A stretch of 64,000 nucleotides of DNA from Haliclona indistincta. Its lineage: Eukaryota > Porifera > Demospongiae > Haplosclerida > Chalinidae. Under the pieces are notes generated by a model. It did no database searches. It was not told the DNA's origin and saw only the letters and a list, made by a program, of their open reading frames with translations. This document shows positions 29,200 to 41,336 of the stretch, piece by piece. Where the stretch lies: positions 5,203,754 through 5,267,753 of the forward strand of contig OZ024792.1 in assembly GCA_964017065.1 (NCBI GenBank). The letters are read 5' to 3'. How positions within the stretch are numbered: position 1 is the first letter of the stretch; the number at the start of each line of letters is the position of its first letter. The position numbers and the translations under genes are program-made.

Positions 29200-32100
29200 T
29201 CATACTAAAGCATCAATGGCGGCTAGTCTTTGCTCTATTTCTGCAATCTTGTCAGGGTATGACTCCACAATACAGCGCCCTTCCTCCTCCTCCTTTCTGA
29301 GCACGGCTAACTTGCTGTTGAGCTGCTCAGCTACAACTATCAAGCGGTCTACTTCAACCTTCAAATCAGCCAATTCGGTCTCCTTGTCAGAGAGATTTTT
29401 CAAGCACTGCTGGTGCTCTTCATCTACAGCTAAAGTAAAGATTAAGCTTATCACGAACTTCACACTAAAAGAAGCTCACTTTCAAATGCTCCCTCTGCTG
29501 GATAGAGCTGATCTCTCAGTTCTGCCTCTATCTCGGTAATGGCTGGTAGTAGATTGTGTCCACCAACACCCACCAAGACAAGATTCTGTGCAAACTTGAG
29601 CAGCAAACCATCTGAGAGATTAGAGAATGAAGACGTCACATGGTGCAGAAAAGCTTACCATTGTCGCCGGTTTGTTGTGGTGCTGGTAAGTGTTGTTTGT
29701 CAGAAACATCCACTAGCGGAGTAGCCTGATAAATGTCACCACATCGTCCACACCTCATCCTCCCTTCATTACGTAATCTCCTGCACCTCATACAGGTCAG
29801 TGGTGCACGACCCTCCACTGGGGAGTAATAACACATGTTGTTGAGTTTGTGGTCACATGGGAGTGTACACACCTGCTTTTTTCATTGAAGTACTCATTCC
29901 AGTGTCTTGTGAGCTGCGATATACTGTGTAACAGAAGAAACTATGGTTACTGTATGTTAGCATTCATCCATTGCATGCATATGTCATCTGTGGGTGTATT
30001 AACATGACATTGTTATTATTATTATATCTACTTACTCTTATTTCCAATCACCCATTTAGTGGTAGTGGGTGGTAGAGAGGCTCCACATTTGTAACATTCT
30101 GTGCTGTGGTTATGATTTGGTCTTGAGCATCGAGGGCAAGGGCGACCCTGCAGAGGACTTCGACACTGAACACACTTCTTAGCCATTTTTGAGTTGAGAG
30201 TAGAGCACTCATGGCATCTTCTAGAGGAAGACAAGTTACCACTGTACACTGTCTTGGTCAGAACACTGCCTTCATCTCCTTTTGACTGATGAGAAATGAT
30301 GAATTCTATGTGTGAGCTTGGGAATTTTTTTTCTGACCTTAGTTGCCTCATCAGGGAACATGGTCTTGAGAGCAGCGGTCCTGATGGGTGGGGTTTGGAA
30401 AGAAGGTGACACAGGGCTGGCTGCTTGATCTAAGGAGGCGTTGTGATCAGCTTGTTGGGTCTCATGATCTCCTCCATCACTAGATGGACTGTGATCTACT
30501 GATTGTTGATCTATGAGAACAGTGTGATCACGTGACTTCGTGTAGTAAGGCAACTAACTTACCATTCTCACTTGTCTGGTGGTTGCGATCCATCGGACAG
30601 TGACACTTGAGGCAGTTACTGCTACGATTATGATTCAATGTTCCACAGCGCTGGCACCGCCGACCAACAAAGAACACGCCACAATACTGACAGCGCTTCT
30701 TGAGAAGAGGACTACTGCGTCCACACGTTGGACAATTTCGAACTTGACTATCAAGAGATGATGAAGATGACATAGCAGCGAGGCGGTGATTCTTCTGACT
30801 AATCTTCTTGGCTAAATTCTGTAACATTATACTCTTATTTGATGGAGAGCCAGAATGAGAATTGGTCTGAGGACGTGGAAACTGAGGATGAGCAGTCTTG
30901 GAATCAGTCCAGAATGACTGAACATTGACAAGAGATAGTGGAACAGATACGATGAGTGCATCATCAGAATAAACGACAGGGGCTGTTGGGTCTGCTCCCC
31001 AACTGTCGTCAGTCGGTATGTAAGTAGGTGGATCTCTCCCAGCGTGGAGATACAGATTATAGAATACAGGAGGAGGAGTGATATCATACGATTTAGCTAA
31101 GCTTTCCATTTCAGGGATTTTGATAAGACCACATACAGGAGAAGAAGATGGGAGAGAGCCTAGCTTGATGAGACACAAACGAACTGAAGAAGGAGCTCTT
31201 ATGCTCTTCACTTGCAGTTTTCTCATTCTCATTTTGAAGTTCATTCGAGTGACGAGATCTTTGAAAATAGTCTCATAGATTTGGAACAGGCTGCAGTAAG
31301 TGATGTTTCGTGTGCTTGTGAAAATAGCCATCTTTGCTTTACCCCATACTACTTGATAAACGAGTCCATCAGCTGAAAATAGAGCAAATTGTGATGTTGC
31401 AGTATTACATATAGCGTACCATTTCTGAAGTTCTTTCCTAGTGGGACCACGTCAGGATGAGAGGCAGCTTCAGGAGTGAGCAATGGAGGAGGTCCAACAT
31501 GCATGGACAGCACTTCATGGTCACCAGTATCAGACGAAGCTGAGAAGGTAGAACTAGTTTTGTGTTTAGCTGGTGAGGAAGGAGGCTTCCTCTGAATCAA
31601 CGATTGAATAGGAACCTGAAACCAACCACCATTAATGCATACAAAGTGCATACAAGTATTTGCCTTAATGTGTTTCTGACACTCTTGTCGTACATTCTCT
31701 GGTACAGTGATACTAGCTGCACTTGCCAAAACAACCACACCACTCAATGGAATTAGTTTAGAGTAGCCTACAAGGAGAGTGAGGAAGTGATGTAGCAATA
31801 CAGTAGTGTGTTATACCTGATGATGGATCGATACTGCCTCGTGCTCTCAGTGCGTGTATCTGTAGTGAGGTAGCTGGTACAGCTGTCACACCAAGCTGTG
31901 TGCGACGCTGCATGCTGACTTGAGAGCGCTGTTCAAACACCTGCAGATACCAGCAGTGACACATTGACCTCTGTGTATACAATACTGTACCTTGTCAACT
32001 AGCTCAGCAATAGCTACATATGGTTCAAGACCAGGTGGACACAGTAGAGTGAGTGACTTGGTGGTGTCTCCCCATGGTAGGTAGTTGTAGTCAAGATCTG

Positions 32101-34182
32101 AATAGAGATATATATTATCAGCAGCACTATGTTACGTGTATGACACTGACTAGAATCATCCAGTGGAGGTACAGAGGAGTGAGAATTTTGCCTAGGAAGA
32201 GAAGTAGAGGATGAGGAAGAAGAGACCGATGCTCTGTTGGAGTCGAACTCCAGTCTAGCGCCAGCGGGTGACATGAGACTGGAAGAAGAGGGCGACTGAG
32301 AGGAATAGTTGGCAGAGTAAGGAGGAGGAGGACCCTAATGAGAAGACAAGAGAGCTAAACCATAGATACTGCACTGCCTGCTTACCAAACGTGGTGTGTC
32401 TATTCTATTGTACCCAGCAGTGAAAGAAGGATATGGCTGCGAGGACGAGACTATCAGACCACCAGGACTGCTGTTACTTATAGGAACAGGAGCGGTGTCG
32501 ACCTCACCAACAGGAATCTATTATAGCAGACATACATGTTGACAACGATTGAACAACAATCTAACAATGATGTCTCTCACTCACTTGTCCATTAAGAATT
32601 TCATCCATGAACTGTGGTATAGGGACTCTCCAATGAGAAAACATCTTAGCAACATCTGTAACTCTGTAGAGAATGACGCGACCAGCCTTGCTGCCGACTG
32701 CACCAGCTGCCTTGAGTGCACCCATCTCAACTCTGTGTTCAAGTGCAACAGATACATTTTTGAAGTTCCTCTGAGACTGCCTTACCTTGAGGCATATTCT
32801 AGAGGTATGTTGAGTTGACTACGAATGGATGTCATCACATTTTGGTGAGCATGAGGGAGTATCATCTGCAGATCACCATTGAGGAAGTGAGGAGTGAAGT
32901 CCCTAAGAATCAGAGTCATTTGACCTCGCTCATGAGGAAGAGTGAGTGTGTGAACCTCAACCTGAGACGCTGAGAGACAAGGAGAAAGAAAGCAAATCAT
33001 TACACCACAATAGTAAAGAGCTGTCACCTTCAGCAAGTGAGGGGCTTAGTTTAGGAGGTACCAATACACCCAGACTGTCATCAGGCTGTTCCCAACCAGT
33101 GTGTGGTGCTGTGTTGAATGGTGGATAGCCCTGATTCCCAGCACCCATTGGGCTAGGAGGTGGTAGTCTCTGATTGAAGGGCACTCCTCCATGAGGCGGC
33201 GGCATATCCATCAAAGGAGTCGGGAAGACTGGATTCTGTGAGTTGAAGTTCTTTAGCACCTCAGCTGGGTTGTGTTGAGAGGAGATGTAGGCAAAGCTTG
33301 AGAGGTTTCTTGGTGGAGTGCGACCATAGTACTGACACACTTTGATAAAATCAGCCACAGTGAGGTAGTGAGAGCGAGCCGTAATAGGCAACTGGAGCTT
33401 CTTTAAGACAGCAATGTGACCTTCTGAGAGCGCAATGGTTTTTGCACCAATCTTAGGCACACGATTAGACACGGCGTTTCTAGTCAGCCCGGGTACGATT
33501 CTCCCGTAGATGATCTTCATGGGAATGACAGTGGCAGCATTGGTCATAGTGATAATATCCACAGTAGTGTGACCCCAGTGGTAAGAGTACAGACAAATGG
33601 AGTCCATTGAACCTACAGACAGTAACACATGCATGTAGTTACACATACCACAGATATGATAAACAAAAGTGTTGACATTACAAGTGTAGCAACAACAAAA
33701 AACAGGGAACTTCTACAATGCATACATGTACACCCTTCCAAGAAATGGTATTTTGTTATTATAATCATGCACTTGTATGTTAGTAATGTTCTATAATAAA
33801 TTACCATCTCCATTGGCTACGTCCAGCTTTCCGACAAAAGTAAGACCCTTGAAGTCCTGCTCACCAAGCTGGGTATTTCCAGTGACGACCACTGGAGGCT
33901 TCATCTTACCAACAGATGACATCTTGGTGGGAGTACCTTCAGAAAGAAAGGATGAGTAATGTGTGTGTTTACAAGTGTAAGTTGCTCACTGTTTTTGGAT
34001 CCACTTGGAGACACATCAGAGTCTGCTGTATCTATCACTAACTGACCAGGAGAGAAGTCGTCATCACTGCTGTGCTCCTCAAGGTCATCTGCCTCCTCCT
34101 TCTCTTGCTTAGGAGCTGGCTCCATCCACTCACTGCTGTCATCACTAGGTCTTCTTCTCTTTCTCATACTGGGGAGCTCCAT
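29200..34182 (-). CDS. Unnamed multidomain protein: Ski/Dac-like repeats, zinc ribbons, coiled coil
   Basis: About 15 short exons on the minus strand join in phase at every junction tested, including 33990-34182, 33805-33936, 33028-33612, 32786-32969, 32585-32770, 32386-32517, 32151-32334, 31991-32097, 31817-31940, 31420-31767, 30563-31372 and 30338-30510. The N-terminus has a basic nuclear-signal-like run (MRKRRRPSDD) and an acidic stretch. Two related segments follow (SEGHIAVLKKLQLPITARSH with DFIKVCQYY; EMGALKAAGAVGSKAGRVI with DVAKMFSHW). Their pattern resembles the Ski/Sno/Dac helix-turn fold. The middle is Ser/Pro-rich. Three zinc-ribbon blocks follow (CPTCGRSSPLLKKRCQYCG, CVQCRSPLQGRPCPRCSRP, CMRCRRLRNEGRMRCGRCG), then a C-terminal coiled coil. 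A nuclear role is inferred. I do not recognise the gene, and splitting into two genes near 31400 cannot be excluded. Confidence 0.55.
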
Positions 34183-35152
34183 TGCCTGCATGTAATGAGG
34201 ACGTGGTACATTCCTGGCAACCATACATAGGCACAGAGTGTGGTAACACATGCTTCAATACATTGTCAACACAGCGGGCATACACCGTCAACAGAACTCT
34301 CACTCACAAACCCATAACTTGTATAGTATACACTTGCACTCAAGGCAATAGCACAGCACTCTATGATGACAAACAGTAACACTAATTACCAACCCAGTAC
34401 TAGCTGAACAGCACATGGTTCTTTCCCAAGTTGCCTCTTGCTTCTGTGTCACAAAGAAACTTGAGAAGTGACTCCTCTTAAAGCGCTGGCAGAGATCCGT
34501 TTTATCGCGTTTACAAGCAAACCATAAGGTCAAACAGTTACTACAATGGGTTTACACAAGCTGAGTTTGTCTAGTCTCAAATTTGAACACAACTGTTTCT
34601 CTCTTTCCATGACGAGTTTGAAGCGATTTTAGAAGATCACAACTGGACACAGTTGCGCTTTTAAATCGCAAAGAGACTCAAAATGTTCGGTTGACAGCCA
34701 TTTAACAAAAATTCCTCACCTATGTCCTTCAAAGCTATACAGGTCACACAATGGCAGGAAGTTGTCAACTGCCAACTCTAGACTGCTTTCATTGGCTGAA
34801 GTAGCTCCAAAAAAGTGAGTATAGTCGTTCGGCGGTGAGGATAGCAGCGGTACCATCAACCCTTCTGTGCACCACATGTCATGATGTGCTCATGGGATAT
34901 CAACTAATCATTAACTTGTCAAAATGGTGGAACACCCCTAACGACCCTAACTCATATCGTTTCCTCTTCTTAGGACTTCGCGCGTATTTTAGCGAGATTA
35001 AAAGTGATGGATTGTGATGGTGTTGGACAAATACCTTCTTCTCGAGCGAAGAGCGGTAGAGATCTCCTTCTTCTTGTGTTGTCTGAGCGCTATTTGATAA
35101 TTTTGATCGGGCAACCATTAAAATTTTTATTGATGTGATCGGATATGATAAC
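34183..35152. other. Divergent intergenic region before PNKP
   Basis: About 970 bp between the minus-strand gene and PNKP. A non-coding first exon of the minus gene may lie here (a 3' splice site is seen just upstream of its start codon, at 34185-34191 on the plus strand). No repeat or RNA gene was recognised. Confidence 0.35.
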
Positions 35153-37071
35153 ATGGAGACAGCGGAGTTCTGTCAGCTCTTCTCTCGCGAGCAGGATAAA
35201 CCGCACGTGGAGCTAGCGGACGGTGAAAGGATCGTTTTAGGAAGGAATCCTCTTACTTGTATCACAGATAAGAAATGTTCTCGTGACCAGGTAGACCTGA
35301 TTGCCTCGTGATTATGGATTATAATTATAGCACTCACTCTCTCGCCCACTAGGTCGAAGTGACTGCGAATTTCAACAAGAAAGAGTTGATCGTTCGTCAC
35401 ATAGGCGTTGGTTGTTCTGTAGCAGGTGGATCTGAACTGGAAAAAGGACAAACTACTACAATTGGCGCTGGAGCTGAGCTGGAACTGCTCAAGGGACATC
35501 ATAGATATTCTGTATTTTTTGGACAACGATTGAAAACAGTTAGCACCAATGAAGGAACAGAATTATCTCCTGAGAGCAAAACCAAGAAGTTTAAACAAGA
35601 CGAATCTCCTGTGTCAAATGACTGTCAAGAAGCCGTATCATTAAATACACCACAATCTCCTTCAGGTGCTAAAGAGGTGGCAGCAACTCCAGAGGATAGC
35701 AGCGCATCTAATTCAATGCTTGCTAGTAGTATGTCTGGACTCATGAACAAGATTCCATCACCGCTAACAAAAGTTCCAAGTCAGAGCTCACTCCTGAAGT
35801 TCTTTTCAAAACCACAAGCATCTGGTAGTGGTGGTAAGAAGAAATATCGCTCTAACTGGAAAAAATCAGAATCTTTGCTTGTTTTTACTTATGACATAGT
35901 TGACAAACCAGCATCTTCCTCAATTAGAATTGCTTCTTTTGACATGGACGGTACTATTATTACAACCAAGTCTGGTAAACTGCCGTTTAGGACGCCTCCA
36001 GACGATTGGAAGTTTCTTTTTAAGTGTGTACCCGAAAAATTAAAATCTCTTTATCACGAAGGCTATGAGATTGTTTTATTCACTAACCAGGCGGGTATGA
36101 TGCACGGTAAACCACCTCTAGAGTCTTTCCAGTTGAAAATACAAGCAGTAGCTGAGGCATTGCACTGTGTTCCATTCACTCTCATTGCTACTCTTCGTGC
36201 TGATTTGTATCGCAAGCCATGCTCTGGAATGTGGCAGTATTTCATGCAACATGAGTGCGTGTGCCGCGCTGGTGTCGACCTAGACCAATGCTTCTATGTG
36301 GGTGATGCAGCGGGTAGATTTGAAAATTGGAAAATTGGTGAGTATACTGTTGTTATCACACAAGACTATCTGTCATGTGTATGTTCTGCAGGTGCTAAGA
36401 AGGACTTTGCATGCAGTGATCGGCAGTTTGCTGCTAATGTTAACATACCCTTTCACACACCTGAAGAGTTCTTTCTGGGCTATCCTAAGTGCCGTCAGTT
36501 CAGTTGGGGAGAGTTTGACCCTCGTTCACTCAATTATGATCAAGCTATGCCTCTCTGTCTCCCTTCCTCTGCATCCATCACCAGCCCAACACAAGAGCTG
36601 GTTGTTTTCGTTGGTAGTCCAGCATCCGGTAAAACCAGTTTCTATCACAATTACATGAAACCAGCTGGCTACGCTCATGTGAACAGAGACCAGCTTGGAT
36701 CATGGCAGAAGTGTGCCGCTGAATGTGTTTCACTTCTTCTCACAGGTCACAGTGTTGTCATTGACAACACCAACCCTGATCCCGAATCGAGAAAGCGGTA
36801 CGTTCCTTTTGCCAAAGCGCAGGACCTTCCAGCACGTTGTTTCTTGTTCACGACCTCACTACCTCAAGCTCTACACAACAACAAGTTTAGAGAGCTCTCT
36901 AACAAGAGTCCGGACTACAAGAAAGTATCTCCGTTCGTCTTCAGCTCATACAAGTCCAAGTTTGTCCCACCCCAACTAGAAGAAGGATTTACAGAAATAC
37001 TCAATATACCATTCTCTCCTAAATTCTCTGATGTAGAATTGAAGAACTTGTATAGGCAGTTTTTACTTTGA
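35153..37071 (+). CDS. PNKP: Bifunctional polynucleotide phosphatase/kinase
   Basis: Two exons, 35153-35290 and 35353-37071, give 618 residues (human 521). Residues 1-110 form an FHA domain ([20 protein letters not shown]), which docks to phosphorylated XRCC1/XRCC4. A long Ser/Pro/Lys linker follows and explains the extra length. It includes an [10 protein letters not shown] segment near residue 200 that resembles a PCNA-interacting or UIM-like peptide. The HAD phosphatase motif [10 protein letters not shown] begins near residue 241, followed by LFTNQAGM. The kinase P-loop [12 protein letters not shown] is near residue 465, with VNRDQLGSW and VIDNTNPD. The enzyme removes 3'-phosphates and phosphorylates 5'-OH ends in single- and double-strand break repair. 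All catalytic motifs are intact. Confidence 0.95.
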
Positions 37072-37293
37072 TGATGTTTTAACCATGACCATAATTACTT
37101 TGGAAAGTATACACAGACATTGTATGCGGATGTGTGGTGTGTAAAAATTGCATGCCTCGTAACATAACACATTCCGATCCGAGTGTAGCAAACCGCGTGT
37201 CGTGCAGCAATATATGCTGTTCTACAAGTCCGTTCGTCAGATTCCTACACAGTCTAAACGATCGTTCTCTGGTGTTCCAGCGTCTAGATTGCC

Positions 37294-40200
37294 ATGGCAT
37301 CCACTGAAGGTAACCAAATATAACAATGATAGCTTCTTTCTAGAGAAATTACAGTGCCCATGTATTTACATAATAATAAATCATCGTTGTAGTGCATGAC
37401 TTGACTAGAGATGATGTCTATTGCTAGCTATAAGTGAATTGTACGTACTCTGAGATTTGCAGTTGTTTACATGTGCTATGAAAACGCAGTTCAAACCTTG
37501 TATGGGCTTTTAAAGAGCCTGTGTTGATAATTGGTTGTGTTTATAATAAAACTATCATAATAGGCCTCATAAAGAGCTTAAATACATGCAGCTGCATGCA
37601 TGTTACTATGAAAGTATAAATGCTCTATTCGATGATCAACTACTGTACTACATTTGTTTCAGATCAGTTGAAAGTAGCACCAGAAGCTATCAACAAGTTT
37701 ATTGACGGTTGCGAAGTGAGAATCGAAAATGCCTAAACTGTGAAGTGTTAGTAAGTGTTATTGTACTCATTATAGGGTGTGGTGAGCAAGCTGGCAGCTG
37801 AATGTAATGCACTGGTTCAAATACAAGGAAAGTACAGCGAGATGCTGGGGTTGCCAAATGATGGTAACAAGCAACGTCCGTTAGTTGCAGAGACTCATGT
37901 GGAAGCATTCCTTGAAAAAGTGACAAATAGAATGCTGTTAATTCCAGTAATTGGTACAGGAAGTTCAGGAAAGACGACGCTGCTTGATTCAATCCTCGGA
38001 GAGAAGTGAGTGTTGGTGTGTACTGGTCTCATTGAGTTTTCTTTCTGTCCTTAGTTTGCTACCGTATAGTGTCAAGAGAGATACAGTAATCAGAGTGTAT
38101 ATTCAGCATGACTACACACGGCATGTTGGCCGATGCAAGGAGCCTGTGTGTTCAAAGGTTTGCTATAGCAATAGTTTGCAGTCAAGATGATATTGCTGTT
38201 TATATAGTGCCCAGAGTTGTATGTCGGTCTTGGTACGAAGGACAAATCTCCAGTTGCTCGGGGAGTACAAGCTATTCACGATAAAGTGGTAGAGTACAAC
38301 GAACTCACAACACAAGACGGAGAGGAGGTATAATCTGACTACTATATCACATTATCTTTACTATTACTATAGGCTCCAAAGTGTCTGCATCTTCTAGCCA
38401 ATATTCCTTGCATTCGAGCAAAGAGTACCGAACTACCGTTGACTCCTTATCTTGCCGACTGCGAGGCACTGGAGTATCTTGGTAAAGACACCAAGGAGCA
38501 CATGAAAGTGGTCACAGCCACCATTGTGGTACACTCGTACGAGCAGTTCCTACAGAACCAGGAGAGTGTGCTTGAACTCTTGAGATTAGTGCACTACTCT
38601 GAAGCAGGTAATATGAGAACAACACGTTGTTTTTAGACCACGTATGGTATCAAATCTGATTAACAGAGTTTCCTATTTCAACTTGGTATTATAGTTTGTT
38701 ATTCAACTGACAACAAGTAACTTGTCTAAGAATGTTCAATAGATTACACGCCCTACTAGAGGCTAGGGCAAGATATCTGCAAGCCTTCTAACACATGATA
38801 GTTAAGGAACTCTGAAACCTGATGCAGATCATAGCATTCTTAGCTGTAGTTACATTATCACCATCTCAACAAGCTTGTGGTAGTGTCAGATAATTATAGA
38901 ATCACTCAATCGACAATAATTGGAACAACTTGTTCTCTACAGAAATATTAGTAGCAGTTACACACTTTGACGCATTCTATGATGAAGACTCAGCTTCTGG
39001 CAAGGACAGGAACCCGACATCAGAGGAGACAAAGCAACATCTAGCTAAAGTAGGAGGTCAAGCAGCCAACATAAAGCCGGAAAATGTCTTTCCGATCTGT
39101 TCACGTTGGGCACTAACGGGTCGTATTGCCAGCCAGTCAAGTGGAACACGCAAGCAGATTGCGTTTCTTCAATACGCCATGTCATTGTACAGTGCAAAGT
39201 TGGGCCTGGAAAATGATAATTGGTCACCTGAGATTGCCATAGAAGCAAGTGGGATAGAAGATATGGAGAATAGGTATAATGCATTGTTGTGATATAATTA
39301 CAAGTTGATTTTTTCTATAGGATTCAGCGTTTGATCAGAGATGCTGATCATTCCAGCTGGTGCCACAGCATTCTTGAGGACCTACAGGCACTCCTTGTAA
39401 GACCAATTGAATCAGCCAAGTTAAGTGTAATCAAGCTAGAGGCTAAAGTTGAAGGTTTGTAAATTGCTCACATTTAAGGTTCCTTGCTGTGAGTACTCTT
39501 TCGTCACAATAGAGGAACAGCAGAAGCTCCATAAACGATGGGAGGCAAAAAATAAAGTTGAAGAAAACAGAAGAAATCTTGCCGACAAGTGTGGAGAAGC
39601 TACTAAACAACATTATTCTGGACAATTAAAAGCAGCTCTTGTCTTGCCCGAGGTATATGCCGCTCTACAGAATCCATTACTATGTTAAGCTACTACTTTT
39701 TCCAGGATCATGCTATCCAGACTGTAGTTGATGAGTCAATTGAGAGATTCTTCAAAGAGTGGGAACAAAAGACAGAAGGTGGACATGATGAAGTGCAATC
39801 TCAATCAGTATTGGAGTTTCTGATCGGTAAGTCTAGAGTGCAGGTCAAGAGGTGATTGCTGCCCTGTACGCTGCTGACAGGTATTGAAGAGCTCCTTCAA
39901 ACTGGAATACCTGAAGCAATGAAAGAACTGGATTACAATGCTCCTGGTTTAGCTGAAACTGCTCTGGCTAGTGCGATACAGGAGCTTGATGAGGTGTACG
40001 CCATGTGCTGCTGCAGTGTTAGTGAACTGGCTGGGGACCAAGCAAGAGTAATACACAGTAAGACTTTGTGTACAATTATTTGCAATAAAGTATTGTGTTT
40101 ACTTTCAGTGCCTGGAGTTCCATCACAGAATTTCAGTAGTCAGGTCAAGCCAGTTCCTCCTATACCAATGAATGCTGATCAACATCAAGAGCTGCTACAG

Positions 40201-41021
40201 TAAGTTCATCGATCGATGCTGTTTCCTTGATTCTTGGTGTGTTAGGCTGTTCAAAGAAGCTGTTGAAGACAAGAAGCACAGTATCCCGTTACTGATAGGT
40301 GCAGCAATCAGTATGGTCTCTATAGTTACAATTCCTTGGGCTGTGAGGAGATTCAAAGAGCGGCGTCTTCAAGACAAACTGGAGACTTCTCTAGAGAAGT
40401 TTGTTTAAACTCATTATTATGTCGCACTTGCATCATTTTTGTATTTTCTTCAGAGAAGCTAGTGAGAGCGTCCCATTTGAACAAATGTTTACCGGAAAAG
40501 AAGAGGAAGTGCTGAAAGAATGCAAGCCATCGTAAGAATTTATGCTCTATTCTTATTTTGCAATGTATGCACTCTGCTTTGACATTAGGAACGAAGAGGT
40601 GAGAATGATGGAAAGAAAAGTAAGAGATATAGCCTGTCAAAGTGAGTACAAGAGGAAACTTGTTGAAGGCTATCGTGAGGTCACAATGGACTGCCTCATG
40701 GAGGTATAGCAACATTTTTTCTCTGATTAGCACATTAATTTTATGATCATAATTATTCAACAGCCATTTGCTGAAGCAGTACAACAGAGATCCAAGACGC
40801 TGCTGCAGAAGTTAGACGAACAGCTCGAATCAACAATAATCACTGTTGTGCATGATTTGGGAAAGGTAAATTTATATCAATATGGTGTTTTTGATGGTTT
40901 ATTTCTGTTATAGGAACAAGAGGCTCTCAACAGAATAGATGAGGATAAGGTAGCGATACAGCATATTATACACCAGCTGGAGGAGATGGCAGACAGCGTT
41001 AACAAAGATTATCCATTCTGA
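37294..41021 (+). CDS. Membrane-anchored dynamin-like large GTPase
   Basis: Seventeen short exons from 37294-37309 to 40914-41021 join in frame to 768 residues. The P-loop GTGSSGKTTLLDSILGEN is near residue 84, followed by LLPYSVKRDTVIRV, which is placed like the switch/G2 threonine region of dynamins. A THFD sequence in the ILVAVTHFDAF segment (exon 38943-39273) is a candidate G4 motif. Long helical stretches follow. One hydrophobic helix near residues 597-617 (IPLLIGAAISMVSIVTIPWA) is followed by basic residues and a coiled coil to the end. This order (GTPase, helical bundle, membrane helix, coiled coil) resembles mitofusin, atlastin or bacterial dynamin-like proteins, but sequence similarity is too low to name one. 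Membrane remodelling is inferred. Confidence 0.65.
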
Positions 41022-41336
41022 AACTATTTTTATCATCATTATTTTCAGTCGACAGAATTATTCATGACAATAGTTTATTGTATTTTGTGAACTTACACAT
41101 AATTATTTATCAGCAATTTGATTTTCCCGCTTGTTTCTAAATAACACCTATTGGCAAATGCTCGCTCAGGCTCAAACACCGTGGTTTCCGCTTCGCTATA
41201 AACGTAGTACACCAGCGGACCCTAACCAACTAGACTACCAGCCAGCCTCAGACGCTCTCTATTAGAAGGTACTTTCTCATTAATGCAGGATTATTATTAT
41301 CGATCAATAGTGACAGCTGCCTGGTGAAGATCGGTG

